Positions 15,815 to 23,558 of a stretch of 64,000 bases of DNA are shown here, one piece after another. The first letter of the stretch is position 1; the number at the start of each line of letters is the position of its first letter. Source of the DNA: Mucilaginibacter tolerans (lineage in GTDB: Bacteria; Bacteroidota; Bacteroidia; Sphingobacteriales; Sphingobacteriaceae); the NCBI RefSeq assembly GCF_030519375.1, contig NZ_JAUMKB010000007.1, forward strand, positions 1-64,000, in the 5' to 3' direction. The notes beneath the pieces were generated by a model that was given only the letters and a program-made list of their open reading frames with translations, ran no database searches and had not been told where the DNA came from. The position numbers and the translations under genes were made by a program.

Positions 15815-16669
15815 ATGGCAAAACGCGAAGTAGATATAGTAGTTATTTCCGATGTGCATTTGGGCACTTATGGCTGCCACGCTAAAGAACTCCTCAGGTA
15901 TTTAAAGAGCATAAAGCCCAAAATGCTGATTCTGAACGGCGATATCATCGATATCTGGCAGTTTAGCAAATCGTATTGGCCTGAGGCACACATGAAAGTG
16001 GTGCGCCGTATTTTAAAATTTGTGACCGACGGGGTGCCGGTATATTATCTTACAGGGAACCACGATGAGATGCTTCGCAAATTTGCCGATTTTAACCTGG
16101 GGTCATTGGCGCTAAAAAATAAAGTCGTTTTAACCATCGACGGTAAAAAGGCATGGATTTTTCACGGTGACGTATTCGACGTGACCATGCAACATTCTAA
16201 ATGGCTGGCCAAACTGGGCGCAGTTGGATACGATTCATTAATCCTGCTTAATAGTTTCACCAACTGGATGCTGACTAAACTTGGCCGCGAGAAAATGAGT
16301 TTTTCGCAAAAAATAAAGGCTAAATTCAAGGACGCTGTTAAGTTCATTAATCAATTTGAACAAACTGCTGCTGATCTGGCAGTCGAAAAAGGCTACCAAT
16401 ATGTGATTTGCGGTCATATTCATCATTCCGAGATCCGGGAAATCAAATCTTCGGATAAACCGGGTTCAGTAACTTATCTTAATTCGGGCGATTGGGTGGA
16501 GAGTTTAACCGCGCTGGAGTACAATAACCGCGAGTGGACAATATTCAAATATAATCCTGCCGATTTCAAAAGTGACCACGACGATGAGGATAAAATTGAC
16601 GCAGAAGATCTGGATGCCAAACTGGATGTACGTGTTTTATTGGAACGTTTTAAGCAGGAAGCTTACTGA
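15815..16669 (+). CDS. UDP-2,3-diacylglucosamine diphosphatase-like metallophosphoesterase
   Basis: 284 residues, calcineurin-like fold. Metal-binding motifs in order: DVHLG (residues 13-17), NGDIIDIW (about 41-48), GNHDE (about 76-80), FHGDVFD (about 112-118) and CGHIHH (about 200-205). This is the LpxH pattern of UDP-2,3-diacylglucosamine hydrolases, which make lipid X in lipid A synthesis. The C-terminal part (DHDDEDKIDAEDLDAKLDV) is an acidic extension beyond the usual LpxH length of about 240. Other cytosolic phosphoesterases share these motifs, so the lipid A role is likely but not certain. A modest terminator-like hairpin follows. Confidence 0.8.
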   Translation: MAKREVDIVVISDVHLGTYGCHAKELLRYLKSIKPKMLILNGDIIDIWQFSKSYWPEAHMKVVRRILKFVTDGVPVYYLTGNHDEMLRKFADFNLGSLALKNKVVLTIDGKKAWIFHGDVFDVTMQHSKWLAKLGAVGYDSLILLNSFTNWMLTKLGREKMSFSQKIKAKFKDAVKFINQFEQTAADLAVEKGYQYVICGHIHHSEIREIKSSDKPGSVTYLNSGDWVESLTALEYNNREWTIFKYNPADFKSDHDDEDKIDAEDLDAKLDVRVLLERFKQEAY

Positions 16670-16698
16670 TCTTTGTTGAAATGGTTTTAAAGTTGGAG

Positions 16699-16725
16699 GG
16701 TTGGAATTTGAGTTCAACCTTTTTC
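16699..16725 (+). terminator. Possible terminator of the phosphoesterase gene
   Basis: GGTTG at 16699-16703 pairs with CAACC at 16715-16719, with AA/TT able to extend the stem inside, followed by a T run (16720-16724). The stem is short. A second perfect 6-bp repeat (CTTGCA 16758-16763, TGCAAG 16771-16776) lies downstream. Confidence 0.4.
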
Positions 16726-16827
16726 TGTTTTAAGACACTCCTTTCTTTGTTAACTTGCTTGCAGTTTTATTGCAAGATTATTGAGCAAAATTGTAACAAT
16801 AGCCCCTTGCAGGCTTCCAAATGAAAA

Positions 16828-17817
16828 ATGAAAATACTCTACGCCATTCAAGGAACGGGCAACGGGCATATCAGTCGCGCACGTGAAATAGTTCCCTTAT
16901 TACAGCAATATGGCGAACTTGATTTGCTGGTGAGTGGTACCGAAGCAGAGGTATCTCTGTCACAGCCGTTAAAATATCGTCTGCATGGTTTTAGTTTCGT
17001 ATTTGGTACAAAAGGCGGAGTTGATAAATGGGCCACTTTTAAACTGATGGACCTGCGGCAATTGTGGCACGACGTACATCATCTTCCGTTAGCGCAATAC
17101 GATCTCATCATCAATGATTTTGAACCGGTAAGCGCCTGGGCGTGCCGCATACAAAAATTAGAGTCTGTTTCTCTAAGTCATCAATGCTCGTTCGTTTCAC
17201 CCAATACCCCGCGTCCGGCAAAATGGAATTATGCTGAATGGCTTTTTAAATACTATTCGCCAACAACCCATCACATCGGCTTTCATTTTGAAAGGTATGA
17301 TGATTTTATCCATACTCCGGTAATAAGAAGTGATATCCGAAAACTGGAACCAACCGATCTGGGGCACTATACGGTTTATTTGCCTGCGTATGACGATAAG
17401 ATATTGGTAAAATACCTGGGTCAGGTGAAGGATGTGCAATGGGAGATATTTTCCAAGCGCCAGAAAACCCAGTACCGGGAAGGGAACATTCTGATATCGC
17501 CGGTAAACAATGAGGCTTTCAATAAGAGCATGGCCAGTTGTGAAGGCTTACTGACAGGCGGTGGGTTTGAAGGACCAGCCGAGGCGATGTTTCTGAAGAA
17601 GAAGGTGATGATGATCCCGATGAGCGGGCAATATGAACAGCGATGCAATGCTTTAGCCGCTTCCAAATTAAGCGTTCCGGTTATCCATACAATAGATGAT
17701 GACTTTGTTCCTCAACTCAATCAATGGATTCAAAATGGTAAAGCTATTGATGTTGATTTTCCCGACGAAACTGCTCAGATCATCGATAATATGATAAAGC
17801 AGTATGCGAAAGCTTGA
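16828..17817 (+). CDS. Glycosyltransferase, GT-B fold (GT28/MGT-like)
   Basis: 329 residues. The N-terminus MKILYAIQGTGNGHISRARE has the GNGH loop of GT28-like and MJ1255-type glycosyltransferases. The C-terminal half has LLTGGGFEGPAEAMFLKKKV followed by MMIPMSGQYEQRCNA, which is the donor-sugar site of this fold (GGFE...E...Q..NA). Residues SLSHQCSFVSP lie at the domain border. The ATG at 16828 is used; an out-of-frame ATG lies 7 bases upstream. Its TGA directly abuts the stop codon of the convergent glycosyltransferase (TGATCA, 17815-17820). Substrate unknown. Confidence 0.8.
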   Translation: MKILYAIQGTGNGHISRAREIVPLLQQYGELDLLVSGTEAEVSLSQPLKYRLHGFSFVFGTKGGVDKWATFKLMDLRQLWHDVHHLPLAQYDLIINDFEPVSAWACRIQKLESVSLSHQCSFVSPNTPRPAKWNYAEWLFKYYSPTTHHIGFHFERYDDFIHTPVIRSDIRKLEPTDLGHYTVYLPAYDDKILVKYLGQVKDVQWEIFSKRQKTQYREGNILISPVNNEAFNKSMASCEGLLTGGGFEGPAEAMFLKKKVMMIPMSGQYEQRCNALAASKLSVPVIHTIDDDFVPQLNQWIQNGKAIDVDFPDETAQIIDNMIKQYAKA

Positions 17818-18735
17818 TCAGGCATCCATAAAATGCCAGGCTTCTGATTGTTTATTCTGATTCCGTGATTTTAATATTTGACCCGTTTTAGAAAGCAGAC
17901 TGAAGTAGTGCCGCGTATTCTCTTTTAAAAGATTGAATTTTAATTTGGATAGGTACCCGATCGAAAATTTAAGGTAGAAGTAAGAGACCTTTCCCAGGCA
18001 GAATGCCATTGATCGATTGATATTGGTTAACGAAGCCATTTGTGACGCATAAAAAGATTTCAGTTGCTGCATTTCCGGCACCACCCTTTCCTGGCGGTCG
18101 TGGTAGCCAACGGAATCCATTACTATGCCAATTTTGAACCCATGGAAACGAACCCTGCTCAAATAGTCACTATCTTCTCCATAATGATAAAAAATGGAAT
18201 CAAATAGCCCCACTTTTTTTAAGCATGCTGCCGATATCAGCCAAAATGCCCCCATCACAAAGGTCACGTCATAGATGGTTCTGCCCAAATCTTCAAATGA
18301 ATTAGTAACGCACTGACCCAAAACAATTGTCCTGAATTTCTCATCTAATCCTGAGCCATTTCCGTTCTTTTGTTGCGGACTCAATACTCCGTATTCCGGA
18401 TGACTCATTTGGAACTCAACCAGTTTTCTTAAGGCATCTTTTTCAAGATAACCATCCTGGTTTAGTAAAAACACGAAGTCAGCATCTTCCCTGAGTGCTT
18501 TTTTAATGCAAATGTTATTTGCACCTCCAAATCCCAGGTTTTCGCCTGTTTCTATAATATCAATTTGTGGGTATTTTTTTTTAACAAACGCTGCCGTTCC
18601 GTCTGTTGAACAATTATCAATTAGCATGACCTTTACGGGTATGTCTGACAGCAGAACATGATGTAAACATTTATCGATCCATTTCATGCCATTGTATGTA
18701 ACAATGACCACGTATATATTGAGTGGGCCTGTCAT
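17818..18735 (-). CDS. Glycosyltransferase family 2 (rhamnosyltransferase-like)
   Basis: 305 residues. NIYVVIVTYNGMKWIDKCLHH is the nucleotide-binding start, VMLIDNCSTDGTAAF the second strand, and FVFLLNQDGYLEKDAL holds the metal-binding NQDG, as in dTDP-rhamnosyltransferase-like family 2 enzymes. GAFWLISAACLKKVGLFD and HYGEDSDYLSRVRFHG with EDxD are the acceptor-side motifs. It is transcribed alone from the 249-base region upstream of the DUF6427 gene and converges without a gap on the gene at 16828-17817. The donor is not certain; rhamnose is suggested only by overall similarity. Confidence 0.85.
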   Translation of the reverse strand: MTGPLNIYVVIVTYNGMKWIDKCLHHVLLSDIPVKVMLIDNCSTDGTAAFVKKKYPQIDIIETGENLGFGGANNICIKKALREDADFVFLLNQDGYLEKDALRKLVEFQMSHPEYGVLSPQQKNGNGSGLDEKFRTIVLGQCVTNSFEDLGRTIYDVTFVMGAFWLISAACLKKVGLFDSIFYHYGEDSDYLSRVRFHGFKIGIVMDSVGYHDRQERVVPEMQQLKSFYASQMASLTNINRSMAFCLGKVSYFYLKFSIGYLSKLKFNLLKENTRHYFSLLSKTGQILKSRNQNKQSEAWHFMDA

Positions 18736-18984
18736 AGGTAGGGGTACTGTTAAACCATCTATGCATTAGTTAAAAGTTAAATGCATAAAATATTGGTTAA
18801 TTATTGCTTTGTTTTTTGAAATAACACGACAGAGGGAAGAGTGTTTTAATATTCTTTAAATAGGAAGCTTTTAAATATACCTGTCTGTCACATAGGTTAA
18901 TTTGACTTAAATGACATCTTTTATAGGTCCGATAACAAACCTAAAGAGTTTTTCTGTTATAATTGCCTTGAAATCCCCCTTTGC

Positions 18985-19971
18985 ATGATCAGGCTGTTCA
19001 GATCTTTTAGTCCGGTAAATATTGTCTGGCTGGCAGTTTTCCTGTTCATAATGCGTATTGGGTTTGCTTTTCAGCTTCCTGATAAGACGGGATTCCCGTT
19101 CAGTGAGCTTTTCTCGCGGTTATTATTACCGGTATCCTATCAAACCACCATACCTCCTGTAGTTAATTTATTTGCTGCCAGCTTAATGGTATTTATCCAG
19201 GGCATACTGATCAATCTATTAGCGAACGAACATAACCTGTTAGGGAAATCAACCTTTCTACCCGCATTTATGTATGTCACCTTGTCGAGCTTGCTGGTTC
19301 CGTTCCTTATGCTCAGCCCTCCTTTGGTGTGCAATTTCCTGCTGATATGGATGCTATATAAGCTGCTCAATCTTTACAAAGGAGACGAATCCAAATCTAT
19401 CTGCTACGATCTCGGTATGATTGTAGCGGTAGGCACTATGATCTACCTCCCATTTATTTATACATTTCTGGTCATCTGGATTGGTTTGGCTATTTTCAGG
19501 CCATTCGATTGGCGCGAATGGATTGCCGGGATCATTGGCTTTATTACCATTTTCTTTTTTTTGGCAGTATTCTATTACCTGAATGATAAGTTAAGTGACT
19601 TTTTCGAGATATGGCGTCCACTTGGCAATAAATTCCAGGTTCATTTCAATATCAACTATTATAATTACCTGGTACTTATACCGGTTATCATTGTGTTGAT
19701 ATTGTCAGCCTTAAGGTTGCAGCAAAACTTTTATAAGAGTTATGTGCATATACGCAAATCTATTCAATTACTGTTCTTTGTGTTCCTGATAACTGCGTTC
19801 TCATTCTATATCCGCGCGGATTTTCACGTCGACCACTTCTTAATGTGCGCTGTGCCCGGATGCATATTTGTAGCCTATTATTTTTTGTATGCCAGTACCC
19901 GCTGGTTTTACGAAAGCTTGTATATTTTGCTGCTTGCCAGCATTATTTACTTCCAGTTTAACACTTTTTAA
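18985..19971 (+). CDS. DUF6427 family polytopic membrane protein
   Basis: 328 residues with about nine to ten hydrophobic helices (for example VNIVWLAVFLFIMRIGFAFQ, MIVAVGTMIYLPFIYTFLVI, YLVLIPVIIVLILSALRL). The opening MIRLFRSFSP followed by NIVWL and the internal LLIWMLYKLLNLYKG are features I associate with DUF6427 of Bacteroidota. The function is unknown. It lies 45 bases upstream of purQ, which has its own -7 box. A near-match box (TATAATTG) lies shortly before its ATG. Confidence 0.72.
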   Translation: MIRLFRSFSPVNIVWLAVFLFIMRIGFAFQLPDKTGFPFSELFSRLLLPVSYQTTIPPVVNLFAASLMVFIQGILINLLANEHNLLGKSTFLPAFMYVTLSSLLVPFLMLSPPLVCNFLLIWMLYKLLNLYKGDESKSICYDLGMIVAVGTMIYLPFIYTFLVIWIGLAIFRPFDWREWIAGIIGFITIFFFLAVFYYLNDKLSDFFEIWRPLGNKFQVHFNINYYNYLVLIPVIIVLILSALRLQQNFYKSYVHIRKSIQLLFFVFLITAFSFYIRADFHVDHFLMCAVPGCIFVAYYFLYASTRWFYESLYILLLASIIYFQFNTF

Positions 19972-20004
19972 CTTTTACATTCGTTCAAATTTCGCGGGTT
20001 ATAT

Positions 20005-20012
20005 TAGTTTTG
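20005..20012 (+). promoter_or_regulatory. -7 box 4 nt before the purQ start
   Basis: TAGTTTTG is an exact TAnnTTTG, with TAGC between it and the ATG at 20017. The predicted transcript starts within about one base of the start codon. Confidence 0.52.
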
Positions 20013-20016
20013 TAGC

Positions 20017-20709
20017 ATGAAGTTTGGAGTTGTTATATTTCCGGGTTCTAATTGTGATGAAGATATCATCTACGTATTAGAAAAAATTATGGGCCAGCAG
20101 GTTGTACGCCTGTGGCATAAAGACCACGATTTGCAGGGCTGCGATTTTATCGTGCTGCCGGGTGGTTTTTCATTTGGCGATTATTTGCGTTCAGGCGCAA
20201 TAGCACGTTTTTCTCCAATTATGCAGGAAGTGATACAGTTTGCAGCTAAAGGTGGCTATGTGTGGGGTGTTTGCAACGGTTTCCAGATACTGACAGAGGC
20301 AGGTATGCTGCCCGGCGCATTGCTGCACAATAACAACAGGAAGTTTAATTGCAGCAATATTTATATGGTTGCGCAAACTAATAACTCGTTGCTCACAGCT
20401 AATATAGATCTGCAGCGTGCATTAAAAATACCTATTGCACACGGTGAAGGCAATTATTTTGCAGAGCCTGATGTGTTGAAGGCATTAAATGATAACGACC
20501 AGGTACTGTTCAGATACTGTGATGAGGCGGGTAATATTGTTCCGGAAGCTAACCCTAATGGTTCGTTAGAAAATATTGCAGGCGTATGTAATGCCGGCCG
20601 AAATGTGTTCGGTATTATGCCGCACCCTGAACGTGCAGCTGACAGCATTTTGGCCAACCAGGATGGACTTGCGATTTTTGAATCGATATTATCTTTGGTT
20701 AAAGCCTGA
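20017..20709 (+). CDS. purQ: Phosphoribosylformylglycinamidine synthase subunit PurQ
   Basis: Class I glutamine amidotransferase subunit (230 residues) that supplies ammonia to PurL in step four of purine synthesis. The nucleophile is Cys86 in WGVCNGFQIL; His203 and Glu205 in MPHPERAAD complete the triad. The N-terminal FPGSNCDEDI and VLPGGFSFGDYLRSGAIARF are family signatures. The presence of a separate PurQ means the organism has the small PurL plus PurQ form or an extra copy; PurL and PurS are not in the window. The gene overlaps coaX by one base (TGATG), so the two are translationally coupled. Confidence 0.95.
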   Translation: MKFGVVIFPGSNCDEDIIYVLEKIMGQQVVRLWHKDHDLQGCDFIVLPGGFSFGDYLRSGAIARFSPIMQEVIQFAAKGGYVWGVCNGFQILTEAGMLPGALLHNNNRKFNCSNIYMVAQTNNSLLTANIDLQRALKIPIAHGEGNYFAEPDVLKALNDNDQVLFRYCDEAGNIVPEANPNGSLENIAGVCNAGRNVFGIMPHPERAADSILANQDGLAIFESILSLVKA

Positions 20710-21452
20710 TGGCCAACCTGGTTATTGATATTGGTAACACTCTGATAAAAATTGCAGTTTTCACACAGGATGAATTACTGTATACCACAAGTTATTCATC
20801 TCTGGATGCAGAAGCCATTTTGAATATAACTGATCGATACCAGGTAAATAAAGCCATCATCTCATCTGTAAGAAAAGAACCTGAAAGCTGGCACACGGCA
20901 TTAGAAAACAGTGTCAGTGTACAATATTTTACTGTGGGAATGACAGCCGGTATACGTAACCAATACAAAACCCCTCATACACTTGGTCCGGATCGTTTGG
21001 CAGCTGTTATCGGTGCAAAAAAATTGTATCCTGGCAAAGGCAGCTTGGTAATCGATGCAGGTACAACTATCACTTACGATTGGGTGGACGCCAAAGGGAA
21101 TTATTTTGGAGGTAGCATATCGCCGGGCCTGAATATGCGTTATAAAGCATTGAATTATTATACCGGTAAGCTGCCTCTGATTGTAACGGATGCTCAATTT
21201 GACAATTACTATGGAGATGATACGGTATCGGCTATAAAATCGGGAGTGCAGAACGGACTTAAATATGAACTATCCGGCTTTATTGAGAGCTACAGAAAAA
21301 TAGAGCCGGAACTGAACGTGATACTAACCGGAGGCGACGGTTATTTTTTTGATACTCTATTGAAAAATAGCATCTTTGCCCCCTATATTAAAAATGAGCC
21401 TTACTTGGTTCTTGAAGGATTAAATGCAGCTATACAAAACAACAATGATTAA
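20709..21452 (+). CDS. coaX: Type III pantothenate kinase
   Basis: 247 residues. CoaX catalyses the first step of coenzyme A synthesis in many bacteria. The ATP-binding phosphate-1 motif is DIGNTLIKIAVF at residues 6-17. GPDRLAAVIGA near residue 95 and LVIDAGTTITYDWV near 113 are the pantothenate- and phosphate-binding signatures, with the catalytic Asp in GPDR. GGSISPGLNMRYKAL is also conserved. Its ATG overlaps the purQ TGA by one base. Its 3' end overlaps the next start by 8 bases, which suggests one transcript from purQ to lptC. Confidence 0.95.
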   Translation: MANLVIDIGNTLIKIAVFTQDELLYTTSYSSLDAEAILNITDRYQVNKAIISSVRKEPESWHTALENSVSVQYFTVGMTAGIRNQYKTPHTLGPDRLAAVIGAKKLYPGKGSLVIDAGTTITYDWVDAKGNYFGGSISPGLNMRYKALNYYTGKLPLIVTDAQFDNYYGDDTVSAIKSGVQNGLKYELSGFIESYRKIEPELNVILTGGDGYFFDTLLKNSIFAPYIKNEPYLVLEGLNAAIQNNND

Positions 21453-22785
21453 ATTTACCAGGTTACTTTTTACATTTCTATTTGCTGTTATTGTATTGAA
21501 TGCAAGTGCGCAATCAACCGCAACCACAAGTTCTCCTTACTCGCGCTATGGATTAGGCGATATAAACAACCAGTTATTGCCACAAAATATAGGCATGGGT
21601 GGCATAGCTACTGCCACCAACATTATTGGCGGATATAACAGTATTAACGTGATTAACCCTGCCTCATACGGAAGAATAAATTTAACTACAATTGACATTG
21701 GTGCCGCAGCCGATATAACTACCTTTAGTAAGGTTGGCAATGCAGACCAAAGAAATACTAATGCTCGGTTAAGCCATCTCTTGTTTGCAATGCCGGTTAC
21801 TAAAAGTTCAGCTTTGAGTTTCGGCCTGATGCCTTACAGTCAGCTTGGATATAATTATAAAACTTCTAAAACCAACTTTGGAACTGGAGCATCTGTGGAT
21901 ACAAACGCCGTCAACTACATCTATTCGGGCGAGGGAAGTTTGTCAAAAGCCTATTTTGGATATGGTATTACGTTGTTTAAGCACTTAATGGTGGGTGCTA
22001 ACTTTTCATACATTTTTGGTAGTTTAAAGCAATATCAATCAACAGAAGTGCCATCACTTTATGGGGTACTTGATTCACGGGCAGAACAAGACAATCATGT
22101 TAAGGGAGTAAATTTTGATTATGGCGCGCAATATACTTTTGACTTTTCCGAAACAAAACACCTTACCCTGGGCTATTCAGCCTCAGTGGGTAGCAAGCTT
22201 AAGGTAAATAATGCATACATAGTAAGTCAATATACCCGCGATGCCAGTGGAAATGAAAGCAACGCCTTGGATACACTGGTTAATGATCAAAACCCTAGCG
22301 GCAAAATACAACTGCCGCGTATCAACCGTTTTGGTATCGTATACCAGTATGAAGGGAAATTCCTGGTAGGAGCTGATTACTCTATGGGAAAATGGTCTGA
22401 TCTTACTATAGCAGGTACAAGCGCCAATTTGCAGGACAGTAAGATGTTTAATGTAGGTGGTCAATGGACACCTAACGTTAACGCGCTGAACAACTACTTT
22501 GCATTGATTGATTATCGTTTGGGTTTCCTTTATGAACAAACTTATTTAGGGCAAGCTGCTTTGAATGTAAGCGGGGCCAACATAAAAAGATACGCTGTAA
22601 CTTTCGGTTTGGGTATTCCACTGCCGCATGACCGCGCTACGACAGCATTTTATAAGGTAAACTTCTCAGCTGAAATAGGCCAGCGTGGACAATTGACTAA
22701 TGGCCTGATTAAAGAAAATTATGTCAACCTGCACCTGGGCTTCACACTTAACGATAGATGGTTCCAGCGGTTTAAATTCGAATAA
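21445..22785 (+). CDS. Putative outer-membrane beta-barrel protein
   Basis: 446 residues with signal peptide MIKFTRLLFTFLFAVIVLNASAQ cut before STATTS. The mature start SPYSRYGLGDINNQLLPQNI and GMGGIATAT...INVINPASYG resemble FadL/OmpP1-like and UPF0164-type outer-membrane proteins, where a G-x-GG-A segment and an NPA motif occur near the N-terminus. The rest alternates polar and aromatic residues as expected of beta-strands and ends with an aromatic residue (FQRFKFE). The frame opens at 21424, but the ATG at 21445 places the signal peptide correctly. It lies directly before lptC. The exact function is unknown. Confidence 0.75.
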   Translation: MIKFTRLLFTFLFAVIVLNASAQSTATTSSPYSRYGLGDINNQLLPQNIGMGGIATATNIIGGYNSINVINPASYGRINLTTIDIGAAADITTFSKVGNADQRNTNARLSHLLFAMPVTKSSALSFGLMPYSQLGYNYKTSKTNFGTGASVDTNAVNYIYSGEGSLSKAYFGYGITLFKHLMVGANFSYIFGSLKQYQSTEVPSLYGVLDSRAEQDNHVKGVNFDYGAQYTFDFSETKHLTLGYSASVGSKLKVNNAYIVSQYTRDASGNESNALDTLVNDQNPSGKIQLPRINRFGIVYQYEGKFLVGADYSMGKWSDLTIAGTSANLQDSKMFNVGGQWTPNVNALNNYFALIDYRLGFLYEQTYLGQAALNVSGANIKRYAVTFGLGIPLPHDRATTAFYKVNFSAEIGQRGQLTNGLIKENYVNLHLGFTLNDRWFQRFKFE

Positions 22786-22793
22786 GCCTGGGC

Positions 22794-23372
22794 ATGATGA
22801 GGGCAAAACAGATATTCAATTTATTTTTGCCGGTTATAATTGCTGGAGTGGCTCTTTTAACGGGTTGCGAGAACGATCTGAAGGATATTCAAAAAATATC
22901 CGCTGCTGAAGTAAATAAACCGATCGAAAAATATACCGATGTGGATGTGATCTATAGCGACTCAGCTAAAGTTAAGGCACATATGACTGCGCCCTTAATG
23001 ATCAATTACAAAGTGAAGAACCCTTATACCGAAATGCCTAAAGGTGTAAAAGTTATTTTTTATGATAATAATTTGCAGGAATCAAGCACGATAAAGGCTG
23101 AGCAGGGCATATACCGGGAAAAGGAAAAGCTGATAGAGTTGCACAAAAATGTCGTTGGCACCAATGCAAAAGGCGACACCTTCAGCTCGGAAGAGCTGAT
23201 ATGGGATCAAACCACCAAACAAATACATTCAAATCAGGCCGTTCATGTAAAACTCGCTGATGGCAGTATAACAGATGGTACAAGCTTTATCAGCGACGAG
23301 AACTTTAATCACTGGACGATGGAACAGGGTAAGGGAATTATTCATGTTAATAGTCAGGACATTGGCCAATAA
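22794..23372 (+). CDS. lptC: LPS export ABC transporter periplasmic protein LptC
   Basis: 192 residues. In this group LptC is predicted to be a lipoprotein: the signal MMRAKQIFNLFLPVIIAGVALLTGC has lipobox LTGC. The mature part carries an OstA/LptC-like beta-jellyroll: YTDVDVIYSDSAKVKAHMTA, GVKVIFYDNN, GIYREKEKLIELHKNVVGTNAKGDTFSSEEL and WDQTTKQIHSNQAVHVKLADGS. LptC links the LptBFG transporter to the LptA bridge that carries LPS to the outer membrane. An ATG one codon later is equally possible as start. A repeat element begins right after its stop codon. Confidence 0.88.
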   Translation: MMRAKQIFNLFLPVIIAGVALLTGCENDLKDIQKISAAEVNKPIEKYTDVDVIYSDSAKVKAHMTAPLMINYKVKNPYTEMPKGVKVIFYDNNLQESSTIKAEQGIYREKEKLIELHKNVVGTNAKGDTFSSEELIWDQTTKQIHSNQAVHVKLADGSITDGTSFISDENFNHWTMEQGKGIIHVNSQDIGQ

Positions 23373-23474
23373 GCCTCACCCTGCCGTCCCCAAAGGAGAG
23401 GGATTTTCATACGGCATTGATTGTCAAAATGGAAACAAAAAAGTCTTCCCCGGTGGAGAGGATTAGGAGAGGCT
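23372..23474. repeat. Inverted repeat of the CCTCTCCTTTGGGG type
   Basis: Left arm 23372-23403 and right arm 23444-23474 are imperfect reverse complements. Both contain GGAGAGG/CCTCTCC and CCCC words (for example AGCCTC at the left end against GAGGCT at the right). About 40 bases of unrelated sequence lie between. I recall similar purine/pyrimidine-skewed hairpins as scattered repeats in Bacteroidota. It starts at the lptC stop codon and lies before the promoter region of the foldase gene. Confidence 0.65.
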
Positions 23475-23558
23475 AAAATTTCTGTTTATTTTTTTGCTAA
23501 AAGTTGTATCTTGCGCGCTCTTTTGAATAATTAGAAATATTATTATAGATAAGAATAT

